NCBI GenBank assembly: GCA_017551765.1
Contig: JAFZKV010000001.1
Span: 1 to 64,000, forward strand
Direction of reading: 5' to 3'
Length of the DNA stretch: 64,000 nt
Origin: Bacteroidales bacterium
GTDB taxonomy: Bacteria > Bacteroidota > Bacteroidia > Bacteroidales > P3
Below the pieces are notes generated by a model. That model worked only from the letters and a program-made list of their open reading frames with translations. It did not search any database and was not told where the DNA came from. This document shows, one piece after another, positions 1-8,696 of this stretch (position 1 is the first letter of the stretch; each line of letters begins with the position of its first letter). The position numbers and the translations under genes were made by a program.

Positions 1-528
1 ACCGACCACCAGCCACCGGCCTCCAAAGTGAGCCTGCTGGAGTATTTCGGGGGCAGCGACGTGGTGTGGGTGCAGAGCCTGATGATGGTGAGCCAGCGCA
101 TGGACACGCTGATGGACGAGGTGCGCAAGGCCTACATTGATAGTGATAAACGAGGAGTGATGAGTGATGAGTTAGCTGCCGCCCCGAAAAACTCATCACT
201 CATCACTCATCACTCATCACTTTTCCCTCGGCCGAAGCCCGAGGAGCTGTGCTGCACGGCCAACGAGTTCCTGCACAAGCTGCTGGAGCTGAACATTGTG
301 GAGTATGGCAACAGCCACTACTTCTCGCAGGCGGAGACCCTGGAGACCCACAGTGAGCCGCAGCCGGTGCTGGGCAAGCAGTTCGACCTGCTGACCAACA
401 CCCTCGCGCAATATGCCGAGAAGGGCTACAAACTGATTATCACCGTCAGCAACGACAGCCAAGAGAAGCGACTGCACAAAATCCTCGACGAGGATACCCA
501 TGATTTCAATTTTCAATTTTCAATTTAA
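1..528 (+). CDS. mfd: Transcription-repair coupling factor Mfd, N-terminal-side fragment (5' end outside window; broken gene)
   Basis: The frame is open from base 1, so the gene starts upstream of the window. It reads on (TDHQPPASKVSLLEYFGG...) through the UvrB-like part of Mfd and stops at 526-528. The homologous sequence resumes in another frame just downstream (HGFIDHDE..., from about 531). The break coincides with three tandem TTCAATT heptamers at 505-525, which bring in both the TAA stop and a frame change. Two more heptamer tracts lie in this fragment: 1-21 (ACCGACC type) and 155-219 (GAGTGAT copies facing four CTCATCA copies, a 17-bp inverted repeat). Either mfd is a pseudogene here, or a split protein is made, or the read or assembly is wrong. 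The assignment to Mfd rests mainly on the downstream half. Confidence 0.75.
   Translation, partial: TDHQPPASKVSLLEYFGGSDVVWVQSLMMVSQRMDTLMDEVRKAYIDSDKRGVMSDELAAAPKNSSLITHHSSLFPRPKPEELCCTANEFLHKLLELNIVEYGNSHYFSQAETLETHSEPQPVLGKQFDLLTNTLAQYAEKGYKLIITVSNDSQEKRLHKILDEDTHDFNFQFSI
155..219 (+). repeat. Heptamer tract with inverted halves inside mfd
   Basis: GAGTGAT is repeated at 155-168 and four CTCATCA units follow at 192-219. The two halves are complementary over 17 bp (155-171 with 192-208), so the transcript could fold into a hairpin. The tract is translated in frame within Mfd. Confidence 0.85.
505..525 (+). repeat. Three TTCAATT heptamers that break mfd
   Basis: Three exact tandem copies of TTCAATT occupy 505-525 and are followed at once by TAA at 526-528. 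The Mfd reading frame before and after the tract differs. An AT-only tract is out of keeping with the GC-rich gene around it. Confidence 0.9.
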
Positions 529-557
529 GTCATGGCTTCATCGACCACGACGAGTGT

Positions 558-2702
558 GTGCTGTGCTTCACCGACCACGAGATTTTCGAGCGCTACCACA
601 AGTACACGGTGAAGGACCTGCGGGCAACCCACGAGGCCATGACCCTCAAGGAGTTGTTCGAGCTGAAGCCGGGCGACTATGTGACCCACATCGACTATGG
701 CGTGGGACGCTTCAGCGGCCTGGAGAAGGTGACGCAGAACGGCAAGAGCCAGGAGCTGATACGACTGATATACAAGAACAACGACGTCCTGTACATCAGC
801 ATCCACGGGCTGCACAAAATCAGCCGCTACGTGGGCAAGGAGGGTGAGGCGCCGCAGCTGAACCGGCTGGGCAGCAACACCTGGCAGGTGCTCAAACAGA
901 AGACCAAACGGCAGGTGAAGGACATCGCCAAGGACCTCATAGCCCTCTACGCCAAGCGCAAGGCCTCGCGAGGCTTTGCCTTCAGCGCCGACTGTTCGAT
1001 GCAGGAACAGCTGGAAGCCAGCTTCCTCTACGAGGACACGCCCGACCAGCTGAAGGCCACGGTGGCCGTGAAACACGACATGGAGGAGCAGGCGCCGATG
1101 GACCGTCTGGTGTGCGGCGACGTGGGCTTCGGCAAGACCGAGGTGGCCATACGCGCCGCCTTCAAGGCCTGCTGCGACTCGAAGCAGGTGGCTGTGCTGG
1201 TGCCCAGCACGGTGTTGGCCTTCCAGCACTACAACACCTTCAGCGAACGCCTGAAGGACATGCCGGTGCGGGTCGACTACCTGAACCGCTTCCGCACCAC
1301 CAAGGAGAAGAACCAGATATACAAGGACGTGGCCGACGGCAAGATAGACATCCTCATCGGCACCCACGCCATTACAAACAAAGAATTGAAGTTCAAGGAC
1401 CTGGGCCTGCTGATTATCGACGAGGAGCAGAAGTTCGGCGTCAGCGTGAAAGAGAAGCTGAAACAGATGAAGGTGGGTGTGGACTGCCTGACGCTGACGG
1501 CCACCCCCATTCCGCGCACACTGCAGTTCTCGCTGATGGGTGCCCGCGACCTGAGCGTCATACAGACCCCGCCGCCCAACCGGCAGCCCATCGAGACCGA
1601 GCTGAGCGACTTCAGCGAAGAGCTGATACGCGACGCCATCATGTACGAGATGAGCCGTGGCGGACAGACCTTCTTCATCAGCAACCGCGTGGAGAACCTG
1701 CCCGAGATGGCGGGCTTGGTGCAGCGTCTGGTGCCCGACGCACGGGTGGCGATGGCCCACGGCCGCATGGACGGCAAGGAGGCCGAGGAGACGCTGATGA
1801 GCTTCCTGGAGGGCGACATCGACGTGCTGGTGGCCACCAGCATCGTGGAGAACGGCCTGGACATCCCCAACGCCAACACGATGATCATCAACAACGCGCA
1901 GCAGTTCGGCCTCAGTGACCTGCACCAGATGCGCGGCCGCGTGGGACGCTCGAACCGCAAGGCTTTCTGCTACCTGCTCATCCCCTCCTACCTCACCCTG
2001 ACCGACGACGCCCAGCGCCGCCTGCGTGCCATCGAGGAGTTCTCCTCCATCGGCAGCGGCTTCAACATTGCCATGCGCGACCTCGACATACGCGGTGCCG
2101 GCAATATCCTCGGCGCCGAACAGAGCGGCTTCATCAGCGAGGTGGGCTACGACATGTATCACAAGATACTCAACGAGGCCATCGAGGAGCTGAAGGAGAC
2201 CGACTTCAAGGAGCTGTTTGCCGCCGAAGCCGAGGAGAGCAAGGAATATGTGAAGGAGTGCACCATTGAGACCGACCTGGAGGTGCTGCTGCCCGACGAC
2301 TACGTCACCTCGGGCACCGAGCGTCTGGTGCTCTACAAGGAGCTAAATGACTTGACCACCGAAGAGGAGCTGGCCGCCTACCGCAGCCGTCTGCAGGACC
2401 GCTTCGGACCTGTGCCGCCGTGCGTCGACGAGCTGATAGAGACCATCACCCTGCGCCGCATGGCCAAGGAGTTCGGCATCGAGAAGCTGATACTCAAGCA
2501 GGGCCGCATGGTGTGCCACCTGGTGAGCAACCCCGAGAACCCCTTCTACAGCAGCGAGGGCTTCGCCAAGCTGATACGCTACGCGCAGGACAATCCGCGT
2601 CGCGTGCACCTGAAGGAGACGCCCGACCGCCTCAGCCTCAGCATCGACAACATACCCAGCATCACCGCGGCCATCGCACAGATGCGCTCGCTGACAGCAT
2701 AA
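558..2702 (+). CDS. mfd: Transcription-repair coupling factor Mfd, helicase-side fragment
   Basis: Mfd is a superfamily 2 translocase that removes stalled RNA polymerase and recruits UvrA. This 714-residue fragment begins just before the RNA-polymerase-interacting domain (KPGDYVTHIDYGVGRF near residue 38). It carries Walker A GDVGFGKTEV near 190, a DEEQ box near 287, TATPIPRT near 314 and GRVGRSNRKAFCYLL near 460, then the C-terminal Mfd domain. GTG at 558 is simply the first possible start in this frame, which is open back to 504. Alignment with the family shows that real homology begins about nine codons before 558, so this is the 3' part of the gene cut at 505-525 rather than an independent gene. 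It is followed directly by a bidirectional terminator. Confidence 0.9.
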   Translation: MLCFTDHEIFERYHKYTVKDLRATHEAMTLKELFELKPGDYVTHIDYGVGRFSGLEKVTQNGKSQELIRLIYKNNDVLYISIHGLHKISRYVGKEGEAPQLNRLGSNTWQVLKQKTKRQVKDIAKDLIALYAKRKASRGFAFSADCSMQEQLEASFLYEDTPDQLKATVAVKHDMEEQAPMDRLVCGDVGFGKTEVAIRAAFKACCDSKQVAVLVPSTVLAFQHYNTFSERLKDMPVRVDYLNRFRTTKEKNQIYKDVADGKIDILIGTHAITNKELKFKDLGLLIIDEEQKFGVSVKEKLKQMKVGVDCLTLTATPIPRTLQFSLMGARDLSVIQTPPPNRQPIETELSDFSEELIRDAIMYEMSRGGQTFFISNRVENLPEMAGLVQRLVPDARVAMAHGRMDGKEAEETLMSFLEGDIDVLVATSIVENGLDIPNANTMIINNAQQFGLSDLHQMRGRVGRSNRKAFCYLLIPSYLTLTDDAQRRLRAIEEFSSIGSGFNIAMRDLDIRGAGNILGAEQSGFISEVGYDMYHKILNEAIEELKETDFKELFAAEAEESKEYVKECTIETDLEVLLPDDYVTSGTERLVLYKELNDLTTEEELAAYRSRLQDRFGPVPPCVDELIETITLRRMAKEFGIEKLILKQGRMVCHLVSNPENPFYSSEGFAKLIRYAQDNPRRVHLKETPDRLSLSIDNIPSITAAIAQMRSLTA

Positions 2703-2736
2703 AAAAGAAGACGGCCGTTTGGACCGTCTTCTTTTT
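2703..2736. terminator. Bidirectional terminator between mfd and the 2752 gene
   Basis: A ten-pair stem (AAGAAGACGG at 2705-2714 with CCGTCTTCTT at 2724-2733) is flanked by an A-run and a T-run, so it can work for both converging genes. Confidence 0.85.
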
Positions 2737-2751
2737 CTATCTGATGCTTGT

Positions 2752-3804
2752 TTACTGCACGTCCTTCTCGTCGAGGGGCTGGGCCAGGAGGCCGGTGAAC
2801 TGACCGCTACTGTTGAACTCCATGCGGACATACTTCAGGTCACGGCTGCCCTTGACACGCTGGCTGACGACGACATAGGTGTAGGGTTTGGGCTTCTTGC
2901 CGTCGATGGGGTCGCGGTACTTGGAGTTGTATTCATAGACCACCATCTTCTCAATCTTGTAACGCTCGCCGGCGAACTTCTCGGCCAGGTACTTGAGGAT
3001 GCCACTGTTGTAGCGGTCCTTGACCAGGGTCTTGCCGGTCATCAGCGGCTGGTTGTCGCTAATCTTATAGACAGCCTCCATCTTGACCCTCTGGGCGTTG
3101 CTGAAGTAGGCCACAGCGTACTCGTCGTTGCGCAGCACCCACTCGGGGCCGGCGGTGATGCGCTTGCCCATCGCCTTCTTGAAGTGCGCCTCGATGGCCT
3201 CGCTGGGGGTGAACTTCTCCACCTGCGGCTGGTCGACGCGCGGAGCGGGGCGCTGACGCTGGCGGCTGTTCTGCGTGCCGGTCTGCTCGCTCACCTTGTT
3301 CTCGTCCATGTCGGGGTTGTTGCGCGTGTAGTAGTCGCGCTTGACGGCGTCGGGGTCGGGGGCGTTGCTCTTCATCAGCTTTCCACGGCTGTCGAAGATG
3401 AGCTCGCAGTCGTTCTCCGCAATGCCTTTCTTGACAATCATCATGCGGTAGTAGCTGTCGCCGTTCATCTCCTCTACGTAGTCAATGCTCTTGATGCGGT
3501 AGCCCGGGTAGTTGTTGACGAAGTAGGTGTTCATCAGCGTTGGGCACTCCTCAGCTTTGACGGGGAAGGTGCTGTACTGCCAATCGCCACCGGCAGTGAA
3601 ATAGGCGCGACCGTTCTGGCCGTCAATGACCAACTCGGCGATATACTGTCCAGGGGCCTGGTACCAGGTGCGCACCTTATAGCTGTCATAGGTCTTCTCC
3701 AAGGCCAGCAGCACGCTGCGCGGGACAGCCGTCTCCTTGATTTTCGTCTGTGCTCCCGCCATAAGCGGCAGCACCATAAGCATTATCAGAACTATCTTCT
3801 TCAT
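2752..3804 (-). CDS. Secreted PepSY-like-domain protein, function unknown
   Basis: The 350-residue protein has a clear signal peptide (MKKIVLIMLMVLPLMAGAQ, cleavage near residue 19). The first half resembles the periplasmic PepSY-like fold common in Bacteroidota: alternating strands such as WYQAPGQYIAELVIDGQNGR and GYRIKSIDYVEEMNGDSYY. A charged, Gln/Arg-rich linker near residues 165-195 leads to a second domain with the same style of repeats. It starts 45 bp after the purA stop, so the two are probably co-transcribed. I cannot assign a ligand or role. Confidence is high for the gene and low for the domain name. Confidence 0.75.
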   Translation of the reverse strand: MKKIVLIMLMVLPLMAGAQTKIKETAVPRSVLLALEKTYDSYKVRTWYQAPGQYIAELVIDGQNGRAYFTAGGDWQYSTFPVKAEECPTLMNTYFVNNYPGYRIKSIDYVEEMNGDSYYRMMIVKKGIAENDCELIFDSRGKLMKSNAPDPDAVKRDYYTRNNPDMDENKVSEQTGTQNSRQRQRPAPRVDQPQVEKFTPSEAIEAHFKKAMGKRITAGPEWVLRNDEYAVAYFSNAQRVKMEAVYKISDNQPLMTGKTLVKDRYNSGILKYLAEKFAGERYKIEKMVVYEYNSKYRDPIDGKKPKPYTYVVVSQRVKGSRDLKYVRMEFNSSGQFTGLLAQPLDEKDVQ

Positions 3805-3848
3805 ATCTGCGGTGTTTCTTGTTTAGTATCGTTCACTTGTGTTTTCTT

Positions 3849-5141
3849 TCATTTGAACAGCACATCCTTGCGGTCGGGGCTGATACTGACGGCGGCGATG
3901 CGCACGCCCGTCTGCTCCTCGATGGCGGCCAGGTAGTTCTTCAGGTTGGCCGGCAGGGCATTGTATTCGGTGATGCCTGCCAAGCTCTGCTGCCAGCCCT
4001 TGTAGGGGGTGAGTAGGGGTGCTATCTCGACGGTATTGTACTCGAAGGGTATCTCGTCGGTCTTCTGGCCTTCAATTTCGTAGGCGGTGCACATGTTGAC
4101 CGTCTCGAAGTCGTTCATCACGTCGGGCTTGGTGACGTACAGCTCTGTTACGCCGTTAATCATGCAGGCATAGCGCAAGGCCGGCAGGTCTATCCAACCG
4201 CAGCGGCGCGGACGGCCGGTGGTGGCGCCATACTCGTGACCCAACTCGCACAGGCGGCTGCCCGTCTCGTCGAACAGCTCCGTCGGGAAGGGGCCTGCGC
4301 CCACACGGGTGCAGTAGGCCTTGGTGATACCCATCACCTTGCCGATGGTGCTGGGGGCCACACCGAGGCCGGTGCATACGCCGGCGGTGATGGTGTTGCT
4401 GCTGGTAACGAAGGGATAGGTGCCGAAGTCGATGTCGAGCATCATGGCTTGGGCGCCCTCGGCCAACACCTTCTTGTCCTCCTGCAGGCAGCGGTTGATG
4501 AAATACTCGCTGTTCACGAAGCGGAAGCGCTTCAGTGTGGCCAGGCTCTCCATCCACACCTGCTCATACTCGCCCAGCGTCATGCCGTCGATGCGGAACT
4601 GCTCCACGTCGAAACCCATTGCACGGGCCATCAGCAGGTGCTGACGCTTCAGCTGACCGTAGCGCTCGATGAAGTCCTCGGCCAGCATGTCGCCCACGCG
4701 GAGGCCGGTACGGGCAATCTTGTCGGTATAGGCGGGTCCGATGCCCTTCAGCGTACTGCCAATTTTGGCGTTGCCCTTGGCCTGCTCGTTGGCGGCGTCC
4801 ATCATGCGATGGCTCGGCAGGATGAGGTGCGCTTTCTTCGACACCACGAGGTTGCGCGTGGCATCCACACCTTTAGCCGTCAACTCGTCGATTTCCTGAC
4901 GGAAGATGCGGGGCTCAATCAGCACACCGTTGCCTATGAGGTTAATCTTGTCTTCGTGGAAGATACCGCTGGGGATAATGTGCAGCACATGCTTCATGCC
5001 GTTGAATTCCAGCGTATGGCCTGCATTGGGACCTCCCTGGAAACGGGCGATCACATCGTAGCGCGGCGTCAGCACATCAACAATCTTGCCCTTGCCCTCG
5101 TCGCCCCACTGCAGTCCTAAGAGAACATCTATTTTTGTCAT
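3849..5141 (-). CDS. purA: Adenylosuccinate synthetase
   Basis: This enzyme joins IMP and aspartate using GTP, the first committed step from IMP to AMP, in the cytoplasm. The 430-residue length is normal for the family. The N-terminus carries the P-loop-like LQWGDEGKGK, followed by GGPNAGHT near residue 36, the LILPSHRMMD segment and KIGSTLKGIGPAYTDK, and near the C-terminus TGRPRRCGW and VTKPDVM. ATG at 5141 is preceded by a heptamer tract and, further up, by a clear Bacteroidota promoter at 5207-5237. The 3804 gene follows 45 bp downstream. Confidence 0.97.
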   Translation of the reverse strand: MTKIDVLLGLQWGDEGKGKIVDVLTPRYDVIARFQGGPNAGHTLEFNGMKHVLHIIPSGIFHEDKINLIGNGVLIEPRIFRQEIDELTAKGVDATRNLVVSKKAHLILPSHRMMDAANEQAKGNAKIGSTLKGIGPAYTDKIARTGLRVGDMLAEDFIERYGQLKRQHLLMARAMGFDVEQFRIDGMTLGEYEQVWMESLATLKRFRFVNSEYFINRCLQEDKKVLAEGAQAMMLDIDFGTYPFVTSSNTITAGVCTGLGVAPSTIGKVMGITKAYCTRVGAGPFPTELFDETGSRLCELGHEYGATTGRPRRCGWIDLPALRYACMINGVTELYVTKPDVMNDFETVNMCTAYEIEGQKTDEIPFEYNTVEIAPLLTPYKGWQQSLAGITEYNALPANLKNYLAAIEEQTGVRIAAVSISPDRKDVLFK

Positions 5142-5168
5142 TACTTGTTAGTTATCAGTCATTAGCCG
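5141..5168 (-). repeat. Heptamer tract in the purA leader
   Basis: Read on the plus strand, four heptamers (TTACTTG, TTAGTTA, TCAGTCA, TTAGCCG) run back from the start codon. On the coding strand they belong to the same word family as the AACTGAY array at 55903-55930. The purA ATG shares a base with the last unit. Confidence 0.6.
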
Positions 5169-5206
5169 TCGCATGGCATACGCCACCGACCATTCTATTC
5201 GCGGTG

Positions 5207-5237
5207 CAAAGATACAACTTTTTTACATTTCGACAAA
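5207..5237 (-). promoter_or_regulatory. Bacteroidota-type promoter for purA
   Basis: On the minus strand, TTTG (5234-5237) is separated by 19 bp from TATCTTTG (5207-5214). This matches the -33 TTTG / -7 TAnnTTTG consensus used by the Bacteroidota primary sigma factor. It puts the purA start about 60 bp downstream of the likely initiation site. Confidence 0.8.
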
Positions 5238-5243
5238 AAATAT

Positions 5244-6374
5244 TTAATCTTGATGGCTACGGAGCCACTCGCGGTTGAAGCGGTAGAACCACAACTCACA
5301 CCCACTGTCGGGGCCTTTCTCCACATAACAGCCGATGGTGCCGTCGGGCAGGAGGGTCAGCGACGAGTAGACCGAAGGGCCTGCACAGAGGAGCACCGGC
5401 GAGTGCCAACTCTGGCCCTCATCGTTGGAGGTAAAGATACTGACATTCTCGCGTTGCATGCTGTTGGGCACCGAGTGCAGGAGGGTGGTTTCATCCAGCC
5501 GGAACATATCGCCGTTGCAGGCATTGACGGTCACCTCGGGCCAAGTGCCCTGGGTGCCCCAGGTTTCTCCACCATCGGAGGAACGGTTATATCCACGGGC
5601 ACCGCTGCGCCGCACACTGATCAGCACCGTGCCGTCGGCGAGTTCCATCAGCTTGGCCTCGTCGCCCTCAACAAAGGCACATTCGGACACCTGCCAGCTG
5701 AGGCCGTTGTCGTCACTGTAGACCACAAAGTTATCCAACTTCTGCGCATGGCGGCGGCACATGGCGGCGGCGAACATGATACGGCCTGCATGAGGCCCAT
5801 GCCTGAGCCGCAAGCCGTTGCCAGAAGCAAAGAAGGAGGCCTTGTAGTTGCGGCAGGCGCTATTCGTGGCCTGGCTGCCCCACAGCCGTGCGGTGAGGTC
5901 TACAGGCTGGCTCCAGGTGAGGCCTCGGTCGGTGGAGCGTATCGCATAACTGCGCTGGGGCTCCGCCTCGGTGGAGGCCCAGAGGCCATTGCCGCCGACA
6001 AAGACACAGACCACGTCGCCGTTCTCACACTGCACCAAAGCGGCGTCGCCGTAGCCCTGCTTATAGCCGGTGCCCGCAATGAGGGTCTGTGGCTCGCTCC
6101 AAGTGCGGCCCAGGTCGGTGCTGCGGCGGTAGACGATGTCGATGTCCTCCGGCAGGTCCTTATAGCTGTATTTGCGCTTGTCGTTGACCACCAGCAGCGT
6201 GCCGTCGTCGAGACACAGCAACGCTGGTATGCGCCAATTGGCTGAGCCATAGTCGCCAGGCCGGTAAAGGCACACGCTGTCGCAGAAAGGTTGCCGTGCT
6301 GCCTCCGGCGGGGTGCCGGCATTGATGCCTGTCGTCAGCAGAGCCAGCGCTGCCAGAAACAGTATCTTCCACAT
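5244..6374 (-). CDS. Exo-alpha-sialidase (GH33-type neuraminidase), secreted
   Basis: Predicted to remove terminal sialic acid from host or dietary glycans outside the inner membrane. The 376-residue protein begins with a signal peptide (MWKILFLAALALLTTGINAG). It has the WRIPAL motif that carries the first catalytic arginine, and at least five Asp-boxes of the SxDxGxTW type (STDLGRTW, STDRGLTW, SDDNGLSW, SSDGGETW, SNDEGQSW). DEAKLMEL...ISVRRSG and YSSLTLLPDGTIGCYVEKG lie where family members keep acidic, arginine and Tyr/Glu residues. ATG at 6374 was preferred to an earlier in-frame start at 6404 because it begins the signal peptide and lies 2 bp after the preceding stop. No sialic-acid catabolism genes are in the window. 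Confidence 0.9.
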   Translation of the reverse strand: MWKILFLAALALLTTGINAGTPPEAARQPFCDSVCLYRPGDYGSANWRIPALLCLDDGTLLVVNDKRKYSYKDLPEDIDIVYRRSTDLGRTWSEPQTLIAGTGYKQGYGDAALVQCENGDVVCVFVGGNGLWASTEAEPQRSYAIRSTDRGLTWSQPVDLTARLWGSQATNSACRNYKASFFASGNGLRLRHGPHAGRIMFAAAMCRRHAQKLDNFVVYSDDNGLSWQVSECAFVEGDEAKLMELADGTVLISVRRSGARGYNRSSDGGETWGTQGTWPEVTVNACNGDMFRLDETTLLHSVPNSMQRENVSIFTSNDEGQSWHSPVLLCAGPSVYSSLTLLPDGTIGCYVEKGPDSGCELWFYRFNREWLRSHQD

Positions 6375-6376
6375 TA

Positions 6377-6997
6377 TCACTCGTCGCGTTTGGCCTTGAA
6401 CCACTCGACGAACTTGGGCAAGTCGTCCAACGGCTGGAAGCCGGACTTGAAGGGCTCGTCAGGCACAGGCACGGTCTCCATATAGCCGATGAGGGTGGCG
6501 CAGTCAAACTCGCCAATCAGCGCCTCAAGAGTCACATAGACGCCCACCTGGAAGTCTTCATCGGTGGCCGGTAATCGGTGGTCGGTGGTCGGCACGGCGA
6601 TGCGGAGGCCCAGCATCTCGGGCTCCTCCTCGCACTCCAGCTGCTGGAAGTACATCTTGCGGGTGTCGAACACATACTTGTCGAAGCGCACCTTGAGCTC
6701 GGTGCCCATCGGCTGCTTGAAGGCCGTGAACTGCCACCAATCAAGGTCGGGAGCGTTGTCGACCAGCTCGACAACATAGCGGAAGAGGTCTGTGTCGCCC
6801 TCGGCGGTAAAGGTCAGCATGCGGCCGTTGGCGGTGGGCTCGCCCATGTCGAAGGCAAGGCCGTCGCAGTACTTGGTGAGCTGATACTGCAGGGCGTTCA
6901 GCAACTCGTTGCGCTCCTTTTCGTCAAGGTCGTTGAGCATCACCAGCTGCTCGTTGTGGTCCACAAACCACTGCCAAAAAGTCTCTAATTTATTCAT
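6377..6997 (-). CDS. Conserved hypothetical cytoplasmic protein
   Basis: A 206-residue acidic protein without signal peptide or membrane segments, rich in aromatic residues (TFWQWFVDHNEQL at the start, WWQFTAFKQPMGTEL mid-protein, FVEWFKAK at the end). I do not recognise the family. ATG at 6997 is preferred to TTG at 7006: it leaves 5 bp after the murB stop instead of an overlap. Four heptamers at 6563-6590 encode part of PTTDHRLPATDE, which reads like a loop insertion. It sits between murB and the sialidase, probably in one transcript. Confidence 0.7.
   Translation of the reverse strand: MNKLETFWQWFVDHNEQLVMLNDLDEKERNELLNALQYQLTKYCDGLAFDMGEPTANGRMLTFTAEGDTDLFRYVVELVDNAPDLDWWQFTAFKQPMGTELKVRFDKYVFDTRKMYFQQLECEEEPEMLGLRIAVPTTDHRLPATDEDFQVGVYVTLEALIGEFDCATLIGYMETVPVPDEPFKSGFQPLDDLPKFVEWFKAKRDE
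6563..6590 (-). repeat. Four heptamers translated inside the 6377-6997 gene
   Basis: On the plus strand the units are GGTGGCC, GGTAATC, GGTGGTC and GGTGGTC, the same word family as at 27925-27952 and 54522-54549 in intergenic DNA. The reading frame of the gene continues through the tract. Confidence 0.85.
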
Positions 6998-7002
6998 ATC
7001 GT

Positions 7003-8025
7003 TCAAACAATTATCGCTTCAGGTTCGAGGGCGACGCCGAACTGCAGCCGCACGTCGTGCTGTATGGCACGGGCCAGGTCGACCACCTCCTGCCCCGTGC
7101 AGCCGCCGGTGTTGTAGAGCACCAGGGCCTGCTTGGGCCACACGCCGGCGCGGCCGAGGGTCCTGCCCTTCCAGCCGCAACGGTCAATCAGCCAGCCGGC
7201 CGACAACTTATTGCCCGGATATACCGGCATGTCGGGGTACTCCCGCTTCAGGCTGTCAGCCAAAGAGGCATCGACAACGGGGTTCTTGAAGAAGCTGCCG
7301 GCCGAGCCATATTCCTCGGGCCGCGGCAGTTTGCTCCAGCGCAACTCGGTGACCACCTCGCGCATCTGCTGCTGCGAGGGGTCCGCGATGCCGCGACGCT
7401 GCAGCTCGTCGGCCAGGGCCTTGTAGCTGAGGTTGGGCTTGAAGGTGGTGGAGAAACGCAGCTTGACTCGCCAGATGAGCCAGCGGCCCGGCTGCTGCTT
7501 GAAGAGCGAGGTGCGGTAGCCGAAGGCGCACTCCTCGTTGCTGAGGGTGCGGCGCTCGCCGCTGAGCAGGTCGACGGCGTCGACCGTATCCACCAAATCT
7601 TTGATTTCCACCCCGTAGGCACCCACATTCTGCACCACGGCAGCACCGATGTTGCCCGGGATGGCACTGAGGTTCTCGGCACCGTAGTACTTGTAGCCCA
7701 CGCTGATGCGCACCACCTCGTCGGTCAGCATACGGGCGCCGACGGTGAGGTACTTGTACTGCCCGTCGCCGCCGCCCTGGAACACCGCCTCACCTATCTT
7801 GATCAGCGTGCCCTCATAGTCTTTGGTGAAGACAATGTTGCTGCCCTCGCCAATGACCATGTAGGGACCTTGCCGGAAGTCGCTCTTCAACAACTCGTCC
7901 ACGTCGTACATAAAACGGAACGGCTCGTCAAGCGAACTGCCGCGCAGGAACAGGATGCGCCGCGCCTTCACGTCGATGCCGAAGGTGCTGAGCCCTTTGA
8001 GGGAATAGTTCTCATAGATTTCCAT
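7003..8025 (-). CDS. murB: UDP-N-acetylenolpyruvoylglucosamine reductase
   Basis: MurB is a FAD enzyme that reduces UDP-GlcNAc-enolpyruvate to UDP-MurNAc for peptidoglycan. The 340-residue form (start MEIYENYSLKGLSTFGID) has the FAD-binding stretch GEGSNIVFTKDYEGTLIKIG, the family signature NLSAIPGNIGAAVVQNVGAYG, the active-site segment AGSFFKNPVV and the C-terminal SAGWLIDRCGWKG. An upstream start at 8067 would add 14 residues (MQEAIIGRGVRYGD) that the family lacks, so ATG at 8025 is chosen. The next gene starts 5 bp after its stop. Confidence 0.95.
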   Translation of the reverse strand: MEIYENYSLKGLSTFGIDVKARRILFLRGSSLDEPFRFMYDVDELLKSDFRQGPYMVIGEGSNIVFTKDYEGTLIKIGEAVFQGGGDGQYKYLTVGARMLTDEVVRISVGYKYYGAENLSAIPGNIGAAVVQNVGAYGVEIKDLVDTVDAVDLLSGERRTLSNEECAFGYRTSLFKQQPGRWLIWRVKLRFSTTFKPNLSYKALADELQRRGIADPSQQQMREVVTELRWSKLPRPEEYGSAGSFFKNPVVDASLADSLKREYPDMPVYPGNKLSAGWLIDRCGWKGRTLGRAGVWPKQALVLYNTGGCTGQEVVDLARAIQHDVRLQFGVALEPEAIIV

Positions 8026-8112
8026 ATCCCCATAACGCACTCCCCGCCCAATTATTGCTTCTTGCAAGACAATAATCGAGCGGAGAGCGTAAAAGAGTCA
8101 GTCAGCAGATCC

Positions 8113-8673
8113 CTACCACTCCAAATACTCCCACTCCGAGGCGGGCATATACAGGTGGAAGCTCACGCTTGTGCCATCTTTGAGGGTGCCGGACACCTTC
8201 AGCACGGCGGCGTCCTCGTCCTTGGTGGTAGTCAGGGTGCCTTCACTGAAAGCACCGCTGCCTTCATACTCAGCCTCACCAATGGAACCGTTCAGTTCGC
8301 CATCATGGCTGCTTTGGTCAAACGAGACGATGTACTCCACCTCGGAGCTGACACGGAAGAAATATTCACCGCCCTGAGTAAGGTCGAAAGAGCCTGTAGC
8401 GGAAACGTCCGAGACAATGTTGAAAATGGGCGTGCCGTCAGGAAGGGTATCCACAGCGAAGGCGTCGACATAACCACGTCCGTCCTGTGCGATGCTGTAA
8501 TAGCTGTTGATGGCATACACCGTACCGTTGTAGACAAAGGTATTAGCCGCGGCCTCAGTCTGTGTGTTATTGTTGCCGCCGCCATTATCGTCTGTGTTGT
8601 CCTCCTCGCCACAGGCTGTGAATATCATCGCAGCCGCGGCCACAAACATCATAAGAAATTTAGTTGCCTTCAT
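8113..8673 (-). CDS. Surface lipoprotein, paralogue of the 8697-9278 gene
   Basis: 186 residues with signal peptide MKATKFLMMFVAAAAMIFTAC. The lipobox ends in Cys21 and is followed by an Asp/Asn/Gly linker. The body is beta-rich, alternating short polar and aromatic stretches, with SGAFSEGTLTTTKDEDAAVLKVSGTLKDGTSVSFHLY near the C-terminus, a pattern shared with the neighbour (SGTLTTVNDDEGFTLTINGTLLDGRTF). No enzymatic motif. The two genes are 23 bp apart and look like a tandem duplication that has diverged. Confidence 0.8.
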   Translation of the reverse strand: MKATKFLMMFVAAAAMIFTACGEEDNTDDNGGGNNNTQTEAAANTFVYNGTVYAINSYYSIAQDGRGYVDAFAVDTLPDGTPIFNIVSDVSATGSFDLTQGGEYFFRVSSEVEYIVSFDQSSHDGELNGSIGEAEYEGSGAFSEGTLTTTKDEDAAVLKVSGTLKDGTSVSFHLYMPASEWEYLEW

Positions 8674-8696
8674 TGTTGTATCGATTTATGGATTGG

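Noticed and set aside
192-219. Tandem heptamers as a CRISPR array
   Set aside because: Units are directly adjacent 7-mers with no spacers, and no cas genes are present.
525-2162. Long open frame on the minus strand opposite mfd
   Set aside because: It mirrors the mfd codons, has an odd His/Val/Leu-rich composition and no domain. Similar antisense frames opposite ftsK, the 19724 and PurF-like genes, mtaB, proS and the transketolase-like gene were rejected for the same reason.
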